A stretch of DNA of 64,000 nucleotides, taken from Choristoneura fumiferana (Eukaryota > Arthropoda > Insecta > Lepidoptera > Tortricidae). Where the stretch lies: positions 634,274 through 698,273 of the forward strand of contig NC_133483.1 of NCBI RefSeq assembly GCF_025370935.1, given 5' to 3'. The position numbers and the translations under genes were made by a program. The stretch's first letter is position 1. Each line of letters starts with the position of its first letter. Below are positions 20,026 to 32,080 of the stretch, one piece after another. The notes under the pieces are model-generated. The model made no database searches. It was not told where the DNA came from and worked only from the letters and a program-made list of their open reading frames with translations.

Positions 20026-23000
20026 TGTATCAATTACGCCCTTGACCGGCTATAGGCTTCATAGACGACAAAGACGTGCCCTTCTCTTCTTTGACACAAG
20101 TCAACATTAAGTATTTAAGTTTCTAATTTATAACTATTTAGGAATATTGCTGCGTAATCATAGGATAATTTTGACACAAAATCCTTGTAAAGACTTTTCT
20201 TCGGAATTTCGGATCAAATATAGTTACAGCTAAATAAACAATCACAGTTAAATATATCATGGAAAATTTTCCTAACTAACTCCACCACCTGCAAATAATA
20301 TTTTTTTCTTCAATATGTCACACAGACGCTCATGATGAACAACTGTCAAAACTCATTTTTTTTCTGAAATATTTTAAGTAAAGTTGTCAAGCCCCACCAT
20401 TTGCTTGCTTAATAAAAACTGTCCCCGAACCCCACGCAAGGGCTCAAAAGGGCTCCACACGACCCATAAACCAAAATTAAAAGTTTTCGATACATTGCGC
20501 TCTCACAATAAAACCATTCCGGTGCTGACTAAATACTCCGCATTAAGGTGTCGTTAGTCAAATGACACAACTTCCCGACCGATCAATCATAAGCCAATTA
20601 AAGGAGAACCCCAAATTCCAACTTTAAATACAACAGGGTAAGTTTCAAATTTATGTAGATGGTTATGGGCAGTTATGTCGTTTTGTATAACGCGTATGAC
20701 GATAAAAAATCTTTATGAATGGGGTTTGCGTGTGACGATGTTGCCCTACTTTAATAAATTATTTCAGCAATTTTGCGAATTGTTTTATTAACGTCTTTCA
20801 TATTCTTTCTACCTATTTGCCGCAAGAAAGTTAGGTTAAAATGATCATTCTGTCTTCGTTTGCTTCACGCTGAGTCAGGATCTTTTCATTCAGTCAGTTC
20901 GTAAATGTATTTCAGATTTGTTCTAAAAACAGAACCACAATCGTTACATTGCAAATATGCTTTATTTTATTCCCCATGTCCCTTCCATCATTCATAATAG
21001 TGGTCGTCATCAAAAGGGACGTTTAACAAATGATACGACGTACTTCTATTGTTAAACCTTTTGTTATTTTGCTTTTACTTTTTATATGCCAGTCATAAAG
21101 TGTAGTAACAACACCAACATATTTTGCATTTTGAACTTTATCGCCGGGAAGTTTATTATCATATTTGTAGCGGCTCATATCTCGATAGCCGAGTTTTATT
21201 CTCACATCGTTCGTAACTTGTATAGCTAATAAGTCACATGTGTATAATTATTATTTTATTGCCCAGTATTCGAATGCAAGTCATGCACGTTTATGTTTGG
21301 GTGCTGTCTCTCGACTTTTTGCTTTCATTTTACTTTTCATCGCAGACACATTGTTTTGTCGAAGGCGTAGGATGTATTTTATCCTTCTTGGTAATAGTAT
21401 GATCATATTTTAAGTGCCGTATTCAATTTGCACCTTATGTTTAAGTGGCAAGAGTTCGTTCGCGTCGTATAACGTTTTATTGTCAATGATTTTTCTTAAG
21501 TTGACATTGAGGGCTATCAGCGCTCGCACCGTGTAATTAGAACCGCATAAAGAAGAAGAATAAAGATTATACGTTACGTTAGTACAAAGGCTTGAACGAG
21601 ACGCCAAATAAAATCTCATTGAGCTGTTTACACATTTTGAATTCAAATTTATGCACTCTGTTGTGCGGCGGGACTTGTTGCTCGAACTTACGACTGACGA
21701 TATTCTCGCGCGCGGGCCAATGTTTTATGTATTGAAAAATGTAAATATATAGGTGATAAAGTTTACGTCAGGGGCTATAAATATGAATAACATCGCATCA
21801 AATCCTAACGGGTATCACCTGGGATATAAATATCTCTTATTTTATTGCATTCGCTGTCTATCGGGATTGGATGGAGCTTGTACACGGCTAGATTATCGAC
21901 CTCTGAGCAAGTCGAAACTAAGAGTGATAAATGTCGTTGTATTGTATGTGTTCCCTTTATGTGAGCTGCATGCGACTCTAAAGCACTTGTCTAAATTGTC
22001 CCTGCTAAGACGGGGTTCCACGCTGCAAGCACGTATGGAGCTTTTTAGCGTTATCTCAATCAATATATCTGTTCAGTCAATCCGGCAATGTTTTACTGCG
22101 TGCGACTAGTTTTGTTGGTGCAGTTAGTTCCATTGATACGATCGACACGTGGCCATTGTGGCACTAGGCCGGCACTAGCCCCGCTCCCAGGCTTGGCACG
22201 TGCACTTCATTATTTTCGCGCCAAAATGTTCCTCCAACGCTTTGTTAGGAGATTAGGCGTGAGCGAGATAGGGTGGCTGCTGGTTTCTGATTTTACTAAC
22301 TTTTTGGAAATACGAATGCTATAAAATGACGTGTTTATGTTTCAGATTGTATCTTTACTAAAATGTACACGTTTTATTATATTTTTCAATATTGCAAGTT
22401 CTTTGGGTTATACGTTTACCATAAATCTTTCTAAGGTGAAAATAGTGCAGCTCCGAAACAATAGTAACAAAGAACAGCAATAAAAACAAACTAAAAGCTA
22501 TTCAAAGTATTAGTCCAACACATGTAAAAATAATAGTTCCCGGGTGTCAACATATTCGTTTACCGGCGGCGTATCACTGGCCTTGTTTTACGTCCCCTAT
22601 TAATCACCCCTGCACAAAAATATTGAAACACAGACGGCGGTGCCATTGTGACGTTACCGGTGGGCGTTGCTGGCCATATTTATTATTTTTGTCACCATTG
22701 TATTGTTGTGTGCGATGGGATTATAGCCAGTATTTAGATGAAATTGGGGATAAGGTCTGCTAATCTCGCTTTCGGGCTATTGTGGTCGATATCGATTTTT
22801 TAAACAACGGCGCAGCACTAGTGGTGTAAGGTTGACCGATTGTTCATTTTGTACTGATTGTTGCACTAATCTTATTATTATTGTCATTTTACCATACCTA
22901 CGATTTTTAAGGAAATTAATGTAAACTTTCGATCCCAAATCTTATTTGTTGGATGTTCTGTGATTCTATTTTGTAAGTACTTATTCAAAAATGCTTCTGA

Positions 23001-23621
23001 GCCAAGTCTCTCAATTATAAAAAAAAAAAAAAAACTGAACTATTTTTCCATTGCAAGTTTTTTTTTATTTGCGATGTTCGGTGTATGTACTTTTAGTCTT
23101 CATATATCACAACTTCGCAAGTCAAATTTCACGCAGGTAGGTTGTTCTTAATAGTACAGTTATGTAAATGCAAGTACAGTCAACAAAGAGCACAATCGTC
23201 AAAGAGCTATGTTTAAGAACCAAATTTGTCGATAATTTTGTTTCGGCTGCCGTGGTTTAGTAATGTTTTTCAGCTAGATAAAAGACGTACACAGAGTCAT
23301 CCTTCTTTTACTAGTAAGTGGCAACCCTGGGCGGCTGCGTAGGCGCAGACATGCATGCTTATGACTTACAAAGTTTATAGCATCGAACAGTAATCTCTCT
23401 GACAAGAGTTTTGTCTCGGCCTGCCCATTTCATTGAGGATAAGCATTGTAGTATCGAACGAGGTGCCAAGTATTGTATTAGTTATAGTTATGTAGCATCA
23501 TAATCATTGATAACTATCAATTCGCATGATCTGAGACTATCCTCTGATGCTGCGAAAGATATGGACGATTGTGCACACACACATCACTCGAGTAAAAAAA
23601 AAAATAAAGTAACCTATTCTA
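20026..23621. other. Long stretch without supported gene
   Basis: Open frames at 21023-21205 (-), 21410-21646 (-), 21753-22109 and 22088-22324 have no domain that I recognise and overlap each other freely. A GC-richer patch lies at 22130-22220. A 'tacagtcaacaaagag' MITE-end-like piece lies near 23172. Otherwise unique-looking AT-rich DNA. Confidence 0.4.
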
Positions 23622-23799
23622 GTTATGGTGGCCTATTGGTTTGACCTTATGGCCTTTCAAGCAGGATCGTTTGTTCGACCACCTCTGAGTTTTTGGAAAT
23701 TCATGTGCAAAATGAAATTCGAAATTTACCGCGAGCATTACGGTGAAGGAAAATATCGTCAAAAGCCTGCACTCTCCTGCAAAGAACTGTACTCTGGAC

Positions 23800-23862
<63 letters not shown>

Positions 23863-23945
23863 CGTTTCCAATCCGCATTATAGGCCCAAGCACCGTCATT
23901 CGAAGAGTCTGTACCTGCAGTGGGACATATAGGCCAAGATAATGA
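23622..23945 (+). mobile_element. tRNA-headed SINE, diverged copy with (GT)n
   Basis: Retains 'ggtggcctattggtttgacc' (A-box region), a damaged B box, 'aaattcatgtgcaaaatg', 'cggtgaaggaaaatatcgt' and a tail with 'cagtgggacatataggcca'. A GT run of about 29 units (23802-23860) has expanded at the place where other copies have a short 'gtgtgtg'. The 105-codon open frame over it is not a gene. Confidence 0.8.
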
Positions 23946-24079
23946 ATGAATTAGTGTTTAAACTATACCATTTGATATCTAACAATGGTAAGTAAGGTAA
24001 TTTCTATCTTTGCCTGTTCCTAACCCTCACTGCGGCCCCGTATGTCCGATGTGTTTGTTTATACGACTAATAAGTTTTA

Positions 24080-24420
24080 TTTTTAACTAGTTTTCCCGCG
24101 GCTTCGCACGCGTTAACTATTCGATCTGGTACGATTGAAATTCTGGGATCTTAAAAAAATCACCTGGGAATTCTCAAAATTTATATCATGGTCTTCATTG
24201 AGGTTGTGTTAAGAACAACTGTCCAAATTTAAGACCCTTAACCCAGCGGTTGAAATTTCAAGATTTTATTCTCCTGTCCCGTGGGAATATAGGGATAAAA
24301 GTAGCCTATGTGTTATTCCAGACGTCCAGCTACCTACATACTCTAAGCCTAATGGTTGTTATTTCGAGATTTTATCCCTATCCCGTGGGAATATCGGACA
24401 TGTCCGATTTTTTTCGTTTA
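24080..24420 (+). repeat. Interspersed repeat R4
   Basis: Starts 'aactagttttcccgcggctt' and holds 'ggaatatagggataaaagta' and 'cctatgtgttattccagac'; 24355-24400 repeats the 'atcccgtgggaatat' block. A shorter relative is at 45310-45545. Common in style for Lepidoptera; class not assigned. Confidence 0.6.
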
Positions 24421-27400
24421 TACAACTAATGAGTTTTTTTTAACACTTTTTATATCCCAAAGAGGTCCCATTCGTAAGTATTCGAAGGCTGGTATACCCT
24501 AGTCAGCTTTGTCCATCAATGATTATCATCAGCACACCCCGAGTCTCTATCAACCACATCATCCTCACGCTCTAACAGCCAATAAGAGCCCAAAAGTCCA
24601 ATCCAAGTTCATAGCTATAAGATAACCCTGTTACGATGCACTAGTTGGTTTATTTTGGCCCGAGACTTGAATTTGTAATTAAGACCGATGTTCTATGATC
24701 GCAATGCGGCAGTTATCATTGAAGGGAATTGGATTTGGTATTAACCACACTATTTAGTGACTGATATTATCATTTAAAAATTAATATTTAGTTGTATCAC
24801 AATTGCCTTCTGTAGCTTCATATTTATTCATCCTTTTCGTCCATTCTTGTTTTGAGTTTTACGTGTTGGTTATTAAAGAAACCTTACCGAACTTCACGTA
24901 AAACAATCTGTACTTAATAGTTTTACCTAAAATTATATAATATTAAATGAATTATTGATTATCATTAAATATTTCATCCATTTTTATTTTTAGAGTTTAT
25001 ATATTTTGGCATACTCCGTTGCCTTATCCAGCTACTTATTCCTTTGCTTTTTATTTATCAAAGCTTATAAATTCCAAAGATAAGACATTTTGTATGATTA
25101 TTATACCCAAGTGCCTTACTTCCTTGTTAAATCAAACTATCCCGGCACCTCCACCATAATTCACGTACGGAAACCGATTTTTAATTATAGCCCTAGAAAG
25201 AAAAATCATTATTTCCCGGATTGTTTTGGTAGGGCTGCGAGGGCCGGCAATCAATACAGGGCCGCACGCCCGCAGAATACTAAACAGGTACTGCGTCTGA
25301 CGCCTGCATCCCGGGAAAAAAATGTTTCGATATTTTCAGTTTCGAATGTTGAGAGGAACAGGCTTTCTCCCCTCTTTCTAACGTGTGAGTGATTCTTCGG
25401 TTGTTTTACTAGAATTCATTTGAATATTCTGTTTGACATTGCAGAGCAGGTGTGACTATTACAGGACCATATTTTAATCCTATTGTTTTTATTCTATGCA
25501 AATAAATTTTTACTTTGCCGTTCAATGCCTTTTTTTCCATTTTCGCTTCATGGAGTTTGTCGTGTCATCAAGTCAAATTACTTAGTACAACCCAAAATTA
25601 AAAATGTTAGTAATTCCATGGAAAATACTTAAACTTGTTCATCTACCGATACTGAATTACACGTTAAATTTTATCAAAATTTGGATGATGACTAAAAACA
25701 TTTGTATTAAGCAGATTGTAAAGAATAATATGCCACAAAAATGTATCTGAGATCGGCAATTAGATTGTAAGGCGAGACTGATTTCTTCATAAACCTTGTA
25801 AACGTTACTGTCCGCCCTTCCTTTTCATCACTGACCGACCACCAATTCCGCCACGCTTGCTTTCCGCAACTCAAATTAATAACCCCCTCTAATAACTTAT
25901 CGGAAGCTCCAATATCTTAAACCAACCCGTTCCTGCAAACACTCGTCTGGAGAGCCAATCCAATCATCTCAAACAGTAACTATCAGAGATAACAATACTC
26001 GAACAACCCGGGAGAATACGTCCAAATCAACTTAACGTTTCGTTTTCAGGGCGCCCTTGTTGACTTTTGACGTTCCGACGTTGGCAATGTTATCTTAGTT
26101 TACTTAATCAGCCAGCCGATTCGGCGGTCTCCTGGGCCCCCTAACCGGTTCAGTCGAGACCCCTTGTGAAGGGTTTCTTCATAACGTTATTCCTTATCTT
26201 TTTAATTATGGCGCAGACCGTGCGATCATCTGTTTTAATTTACGGAACGTCCGCAGGGAGCGCGTGAGGTGATAGGTGGAACGATAGGTGTTATTAATTG
26301 TGGACATTTATAATCTCGAGTATTGTTTTACTTAGGAAGCTGTTAGAATCAGCGTTGCACGCTTTCAAATTTAGAATTTCCTTAGATTCAGCCAGCTTGA
26401 CTTTTAATGGTAGTAACACAGTACCTATACGGGTATCAATGTCGATACTCAAAGTTATACTAGCATGCCTCGTTAATATAATTATAGTCTTGTTCATAAT
26501 TTTTAGTTAATTAAGTATTCTAGTGCTAGCAACAACGACCGTTGAATTTCGCTAATGGGAATAGAATAAACATCTACCGGATTACGGAACCTATCTTTTA
26601 CCAGGAAGTTGAAAAATGAGAACATAATTATAGGAATTTAAATTAAAATTTTGTCTATAGATTTTTTAATAAAATTTTAACAGTAATGGCCGAGCTTAGC
26701 AAAGAAACTACGCGCTTGAGAAGTAACCATGTTTTTCAAAACCACAGCTAGACATTTTATAACGTCCATCTCCGCAACCAACAATTCATTCCCTCTCTGA
26801 CAGCCGGCAAACCCTCAAATCTGGTGTCAAACTACATCCCATCTGTCACTCCGGTGCCATAAAAACTTAATAAGCGATCTGTCACCATAAAATACCCATT
26901 AAAAAGCCGTCGGTCGCATTTAAAAATGCATCAAGAAACAAAATCGCAACATAATTACCAAGAGACTTCGCGGATCGGATTTCAGTAGGGTAAGTGAGAA
27001 ATATGACGGCTATGTAGGTATACTAGTGCAAATCAAAAACCCTGCCCCTAACACTTCAAATTTGATATGTATGCAAATATTTACTATCGAAGCACATAAC
27101 AGGTACATAACCGACCCCATTCACGGATGAGCGGATGAGTGACTCCTAACGAATCATTCGGCGGTGTTTGCGTACGTACAGGTACGGGTATAGTACGGAG
27201 GGTATGGGTACGTACGGGGGCTCAATTTGAAATTTGCACGGGTCTGAACCAATCCTGGGAGGGCGTTAATTGCGTTCTTGTCTACGGTTATGAATTACGA
27301 CTGAGTGAGTTTTGGTTATTGTCGGGAGCGAGTTTTGCATGAGCCCCGTGATTATTTTGGTTAACGCTCGTTTATTGTGCTATTTCTGTTTATATTTAGA

Positions 27401-28725
27401 TGTTTATAAATCTTGCGAGATTTGTATCAGATTTAATAAACTACGATTTAACAGAAATAATAAATTGCGTAGTGTTCAAATATCATATAACAACAAAAAC
27501 ATTTACAGAAGTAAAAAAAGTTAGTTGACATGAAAAAGGGCCAAGTTGGACTCGCTTAGCGAGGGTCCCAAAAATATTTGAAATAATGATGACCTTGCAT
27601 AAACAGTAAAACAAAAACAACATTTACTTTATACCGTTAGACTCTTACTGACAAAAACTCCCACCAAAAACTAACCGAATCGGTTTTAACCAAAACAAAA
27701 ACCGATCAACGAAACAAGTGTCAAATCAAACGTTTTGCATAGCAAAGGAAGTGTTTAAATAAAGCTGTAATAGTACCGCTGCCGATACGGCGCGGGCCTT
27801 TGGGACCACGGACGCAGGCGGGGGGTTACGTGAGGGAATTAGTTTATGCACCTTTTGTTTCGCAAAAAATATTCTCTAGCTGATGCCTGCGGCTTCGCTT
27901 GCATTAAATTAGATTATTACTTAAGAATACTTAAAATACTCAAACTATTACTTAAGTTAATTTTATTTTACATTCTATTTCTTTTTTCGGGACAGAAGTT
28001 GTTTCTAACATGCCTTTGTCTACCTGTAGCAAAATTGTACGTTAATCAGCTAAGTACATTTTAATCGATTATTTAGAATACAAAATGAAAAATATATAAA
28101 AATATGCTGTATTTATCTCTTTCATCACTCAGAGTTTGAGATTCACATGCTTAAACGTATGGACACAGAACGACAGTAAAAATGTTAATTTTGGTATTGT
28201 AGCGGCAATAGAAAGAAAGACAATGAAACCATGTAACAGACAAGCGGATCGCGTAGCAATAGGGTTCCGATCCTCACACTTCGACTACGAAACTCTAATG
28301 TAACTATAGTCACTACTACTATACTACAGACTATAAAGAGTCAGTGTATTGTATGTCACGCCAATATTCTACGTAAAACTACGAACCTGTAACATACAAA
28401 CTCAAAACACGGTATAACTTAAGCGTCCCGGTATTTTATTTCACAGCCGTTCAACCCTCAACTGCGCGGGCCGATCAGGCCCCAGGGACGGCGGGATTAA
28501 AAGCTCCCAACACCCTGCTAATGCCGGCTATCCACTGGAGTAGAGGAAGATGGAAGATACCAGGGGACTAAGATATGGAAGATCCGTAGATTTCATAGTG
28601 AAGATTGCTTAGAGGGATGGTGTAAGTAACCAGTGACAGAACGCAACCTGCTGTCGGAAACTCTTGTGTTTTGTGTTTCTTTCTTCACACGCTAATATTT
28701 TTACTCGTTTTGTTTTATCGAAAAT
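24421..28725. other. Long stretch without supported gene
   Basis: Open frames at 25090-25392, 26294-26510 (both strands), 27139-27342, 27312-27524 and 27846-28064 show no domain. A fragment 'gggccaagttggactcgc' near 27539 and an R4-like 'gcctgcggcttcgcttgc' near 27885 look like old repeats. Confidence 0.4.
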
Positions 28726-28870
28726 ACAAACTGAGACATGGATGCACAGAAAAACCAGAAAAAGAGACCAGCGCTGGGAATCGAACCCAGGTCCTCAGCA
28801 ATCCGTGCGGGATGCTATAACCCCTACACCACCGCTGGACAGGATTCTAGACACAAATTTATCCTATGCA
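28726..28870 (-). mobile_element. tRNA-like element (SINE-type)
   Basis: On the minus strand: 'ccagcggtggtgtaggggtt' (A-box-like), then 'gacctgggttcgattcccag' (perfect T stem and B box) closing with 'cgctgg', which pairs with the 5' end. The anticodon arm does not fold well, so this is not a working tRNA. The flank 'atgcacagaaaaaccagaaa' is shared with 41100-41315. A 65-bp relative with 'cacgggat' lies at 29045-29105. Confidence 0.7.
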
Positions 28871-29147
28871 TACATATCTCAGGTTGCTTCTTTCTACTAC
28901 GCTACTTAAGCAGCAGCACTAGCAACATTCTATGTTTCGCTCTCATCGAGAGACGTCACATTCTTTCGGAACTAACCGCTCACCCAGACAAGAGATGTCG
29001 CTACTAAGCAATCAAATTATGATTGATCGAAATTATTCGATATGGTTTTCACGGGATACCCGTAAAAGTAACAAATTGAAATAAAAATACAAAAAGACTA
29101 AAAAACCAATCATAATGTTTTTTTTATTTGTTTCTTAGATGACGACA

Positions 29148-29392
29148 GAACAAATAACCTAACCCTTTAGAAAAGTTGCTACTCCTGATATTGTAATTTC
29201 AAAGTTCATTAGGTCAAAAACAGCAAATCCAATTTTGAGGAAACATACCTATGAACAACCGCAAGAACACTCGCTTTCACATAAAAAAACCTCATCGAAA
29301 TCGGTCTGTCCGTTTGAGAGCTACAATCACAGGCAGACAGACAATCATTGGTGATAACTTGTAGCACCCCTCTTTTCACGTAGGGGGTTAAA
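29148..29392 (+). repeat. R3-like repeat, diverged
   Basis: Same order of blocks as R3: 'atttcaaagttcattaggtc', 'atcgaaatcggtctgtccgt', 'ttgagagctacaatcacagg', and a final 'cacccctcttttcacgtagg'. Clearly related, but further from the other copies. Confidence 0.6.
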
Positions 29393-29399
29393 AACTGTG

Positions 29400-29642
29400 T
29401 TTGTCTATTGATATGGCCTGGTCTCACCAGCAGAGGATCATGGATTCGAGTGCAGGTGTTTCGTTTATGTGAGAAATAAAAATTGATTACCATGAGTTTT
29501 TCAGTGATAGAAAAGTTTGTAAGGAAACCTACATGATTCTGAAAATCAGTTGAGAAATAAAAATTGAAAATTACCATGACTTTTTCCGTGATAGAAAACT
29601 TTGTAAGGAAACCTACATGATTCTGATAATCAGTTCAATGGT
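29400..29642 (+). mobile_element. SINE-like remnant with an 84-bp tandem duplication
   Basis: A tRNA-like head piece ('tcatggattcgagtgc') is followed by two adjacent copies of a unit holding 'gagaaataaaaattg', 'gtgatagaaaa', 'tttgtaaggaaacctacatg' and 'attctg'. It then joins the SINE-type 'cagttcaatggtgtgcgaag'. The two units differ at about 6 positions. Confidence 0.6.
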
Positions 29643-29864
29643 GTGCGAAGTTCCCAATTTGCACTTGGAAATTACAGCTCAAGCCTACAAAAAATATCAG
29701 AAATAAATAAATCTGATGTTGTAATTTTCTCTATAGTTGCCAACGATTCACAAGGAAGAGCAAGTGACATATCATCCCATATTATTAAATCTATATCTAA
29801 CCCGTATCGTATTTTGCTGAAAGCTGTCAGTTACTTCGCTAATCAGGCTTTAAGGGAGGATTAA
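29643..29864 (+). other. Unassigned 73-codon open frame
   Basis: Reads ...SDVVIFSIVANDSQGRA...IIKSISNPYRILLKAVSYFA... to a TAA at 29862-29864. Composition is protein-like, and the sequence continues directly from the SINE remnant. I do not recognise the family. It could be a fragment of an element ORF. No upstream start with a good context is visible. Confidence 0.25.
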
Positions 29865-30019
29865 AATGTCTATCGCTAAACTATGCCGCCCTAATGCCAT
29901 GAATACACATATGTCATGTAGATATAGCTATGGTATGTTAAGGCAGTGTTTCATTTTAATAAGTCACAGTCGTTGATGGCCTTCTTTAGAACTATTAAAC
30001 CTACTAAGATAGTAGATCG

Positions 30020-30224
30020 TGATTCATCATCATCATCATCATCATGTCAGCCGAAAGACGTCCACTGCTGGACATAGGCCTCCCCCAAGGCTCTCCACTC
30101 AGACCGGTCTTGTGCCTTCCGCATCCAACGCGATCCCGCGATCTTAACCAGGTCGTCGCTCCGTCTTGTTGGAGGCCTACCGACAGCTCGTCTCCGGGTC
30201 CGCAGACGCCATTCGAGAACCTTC
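30020..30224 (-). pseudogene. LINE ORF2 C-terminus (family RTE1) with (ATG)n tail
   Basis: The minus strand reads EWRLRTRRRAVGRPPTRR, then SDDLVKIAGSRWMRKAQD, then RSEWRALGEAYVQQWTSFG and a stop, then 'catgatgatgatgatgatga'. This is the arginine-rich C-terminal tail that I recognise from RTE-type lepidopteran endonuclease-reverse transcriptases. It is a 5'-truncated insertion with the 3' tail to the left. Relatives: 1994-2032, 14405-14500, 57310-57480 and 63100-63310. Confidence 0.8.
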
Positions 30225-30245
30225 TAACCTAACCTAACCTAACCC
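30225..30245. repeat. Short (CCTAA)n array
   Basis: About four CCTAA units (TTAGG on the minus strand), exactly at the junction of two LINE 3' ends. Confidence 0.85.
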
Positions 30246-30792
30246 TGCCGTCGCTTTATGTTTTTGAAATAATCATGTATGTTAGGAAGAACATATGTGA
30301 TTTTCCCACTAACGTCGATAAGCCAAAGGCTACTAGAAACACAGGGAAGCTTAAAGTTCCATCTTACAGACTGGTTAAAACCAAAAAGTCGTTTCTGGGA
30401 AATTGCATATTTTTTTATAATAAAATTCCAAAAATATTACAAATGAAACGGATACAAAATTCAGATCTATTGTCAAGAAGACATTAATATCTAAAGCGTG
30501 TTATAAAGTTAATGATTATATAATTCCGATCCGCATTAGCGATCCCTTCAAATAGCGAACCTACTGTGTTAAAAATAAAGTTGTGTTAAATACTTGTGAT
30601 GTATAGATATCATTTAATAATATTATAAATCTGTTTAAAAAAATATATATACCTCGTTGAGTTTCTTGCCGGATTCTTCTCAACAGAGGTTTTTCCGAAC
30701 CGGTGGTAGATTTTTTTTAACATTCATAAATGCTTGTTATAGCCTAAATTGAATAAAGATATTTAACTTTGACTTTGACTTTGACTTCTGAC
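30246..30792 (+). mobile_element. LINE family A 3' end: ORF2 tail, 3' UTR, (GACTTT)n
   Basis: The open frame through 30275-30484 reads ...MYVRKNICDFPTNVDK...SYRLVKTKKSFLGNC...FYNKIPKILQM..., a typical LINE C-terminus. The 3' UTR holds 'gagtttcttgccggattctt' and 'ttttccgaaccggtggtag', then 'gaataaagata' and a tail of GACTTT units. The same family lies reversed at 36174-36350 and 47303-47765. Confidence 0.85.
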
Positions 30793-30831
30793 CCCATCGG
30801 TCATCAGTCCTGCGAGGAATCGTGATTACTT

Positions 30832-31233
30832 TTAGGGCCCGGGCCCACTTAGCGTCTTTCGAGCGTCGTCGTCTAGTAAACGCCCGCGCAGCACCGACGT
30901 AACGTTCACGTTGCGGCGCCGCGACGCCAGTGGCGAATGTCGGACGCCTGCGTCTTGTTAACGCCCGCGCAGCGTCGACGCGGCGTCCGCACAGCGTCGC
31001 CTCGACGTCTGGTGGCGAACTGTTAGACAGATGCGCGTCTAGCCAGCGCCAGCGCAGCGTCCCCTCCCCTATTGACGCCGCGTTGACGATGTGTGGGCGG
31101 TGACGAGACGCTGGCGTCCGAAAGACGCCACTGTCTGTCGTCGCGGCGGCGCAACGTGCACGTTACGTCGGCGCTGCGCGGGCGTTTACTAGACGACGAC
31201 GCTCGAAAGACGCTAAGTGGGCACGGGCCCTTA
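30832..31233. mobile_element. CpG-rich MITE with TTA target duplication (Harbinger-like)
   Basis: The ends 'gggcccgggcccacttagcg' and (mirrored) 'gggcccgtgcccacttagcg' are long inverted repeats continuing through 'tctttcgagcgtcgtcgtc' and 'tagtaaacgcccgcgcagc'. TTA flanks both sides (30832-30834 and 31231-31233), as PIF/Harbinger elements leave. The 396-bp body is very rich in GC and CpG in an AT-rich setting. Two opposed open frames (31023-31469 -, 31093-31479 +) arise from this composition and are not genes. Confidence 0.85.
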
Positions 31234-32008
31234 ATAAACTCCCGATATTTTTTCAGTCTACCCGTTATCATAATGCAAACAACTGCTTCGAAATATCGGA
31301 AGCTCAATAAAGTTTTGAATTGTTGCCTGCAGCTAGGTTTCACTACCGTCATTGCGTGGCATGACTGTACAACACTAAAAGTCACCCTTATCAATGTACG
31401 GACTATAACAACTTTATTAAGACTTCTATCAAAAGGTTTTTCAAACAGAAATCGAATCCCGCATCTCATTAAGTCCTAAAATTATATCCCTTTTGCATTG
31501 ACAAATAATTCCCACTTCCTTGTTAGCGAATCACAGTCTAGGGGACAAGATTTTTTGTTACGACACGGTTCCATTACCATACAAAAAGAACAGCTAGATC
31601 TAAACTTTGCGGTAGTCAATTTAGAGTTTCGTTTTGAGCGGCTGGGTGTTTGGAAAACGCTGGGTGTAAAGTACTGGAGTGTTTTGCGGTGAACCAAAAT
31701 GGATGTTTTCAGTGCGAGGCGTCAGCTTGTGTGATGAGATTTGAGTATGGAAGTATGAACTAATCTCCCTCCGTGGCGTTTGATAACTCAATAACGTGGC
31801 ATAATTACGCCTTTGAAGCGGCCCCAGCGCAGGCCGTGGACCCTCAGTAGGTGCCGAAATCCTAATTGCAGATAAAAAGATAAGTCCGCAGATGGCTCCG
31901 CTTTTTGGAAGTGTGTTGGAAACGAGAATAAATGTTGTAATGGACGCGTTGGAAAGAACTGTAGGGACCGCTGATACTGATCTGATAGAGTTCAGTTTTT
32001 TTCTTCTA
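31234..32008. other. No supported gene
   Basis: Opposed 64- and 71-codon frames at 31482-31697 show no domain. No RNA gene or shared repeat. Confidence 0.4.
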
Positions 32009-32080
32009 CGATGAGAGAAGACAAACGAGCAAGCGGATCATCTGATGGGAATTGATCACCACCGCCCATGAGTACCAACT
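32009..32080 (+). repeat. R1-like fragment
   Basis: 'acaaacgagcaagcggatca' and 'gatcaccaccgcccatgagt' resemble the first part of R1 and the fragment at 62880-63034, but differ in detail. Confidence 0.5.

Noticed and set aside
28726..28870. Functional tRNA gene
   Set aside because: Good B box and T stem, but the anticodon arm does not fold and the sequence is part of a dispersed element.
31023..31479. Two opposed frames of 148 and 128 codons
   Set aside because: Both arise from the CpG-rich MITE and its right flank; no domain.
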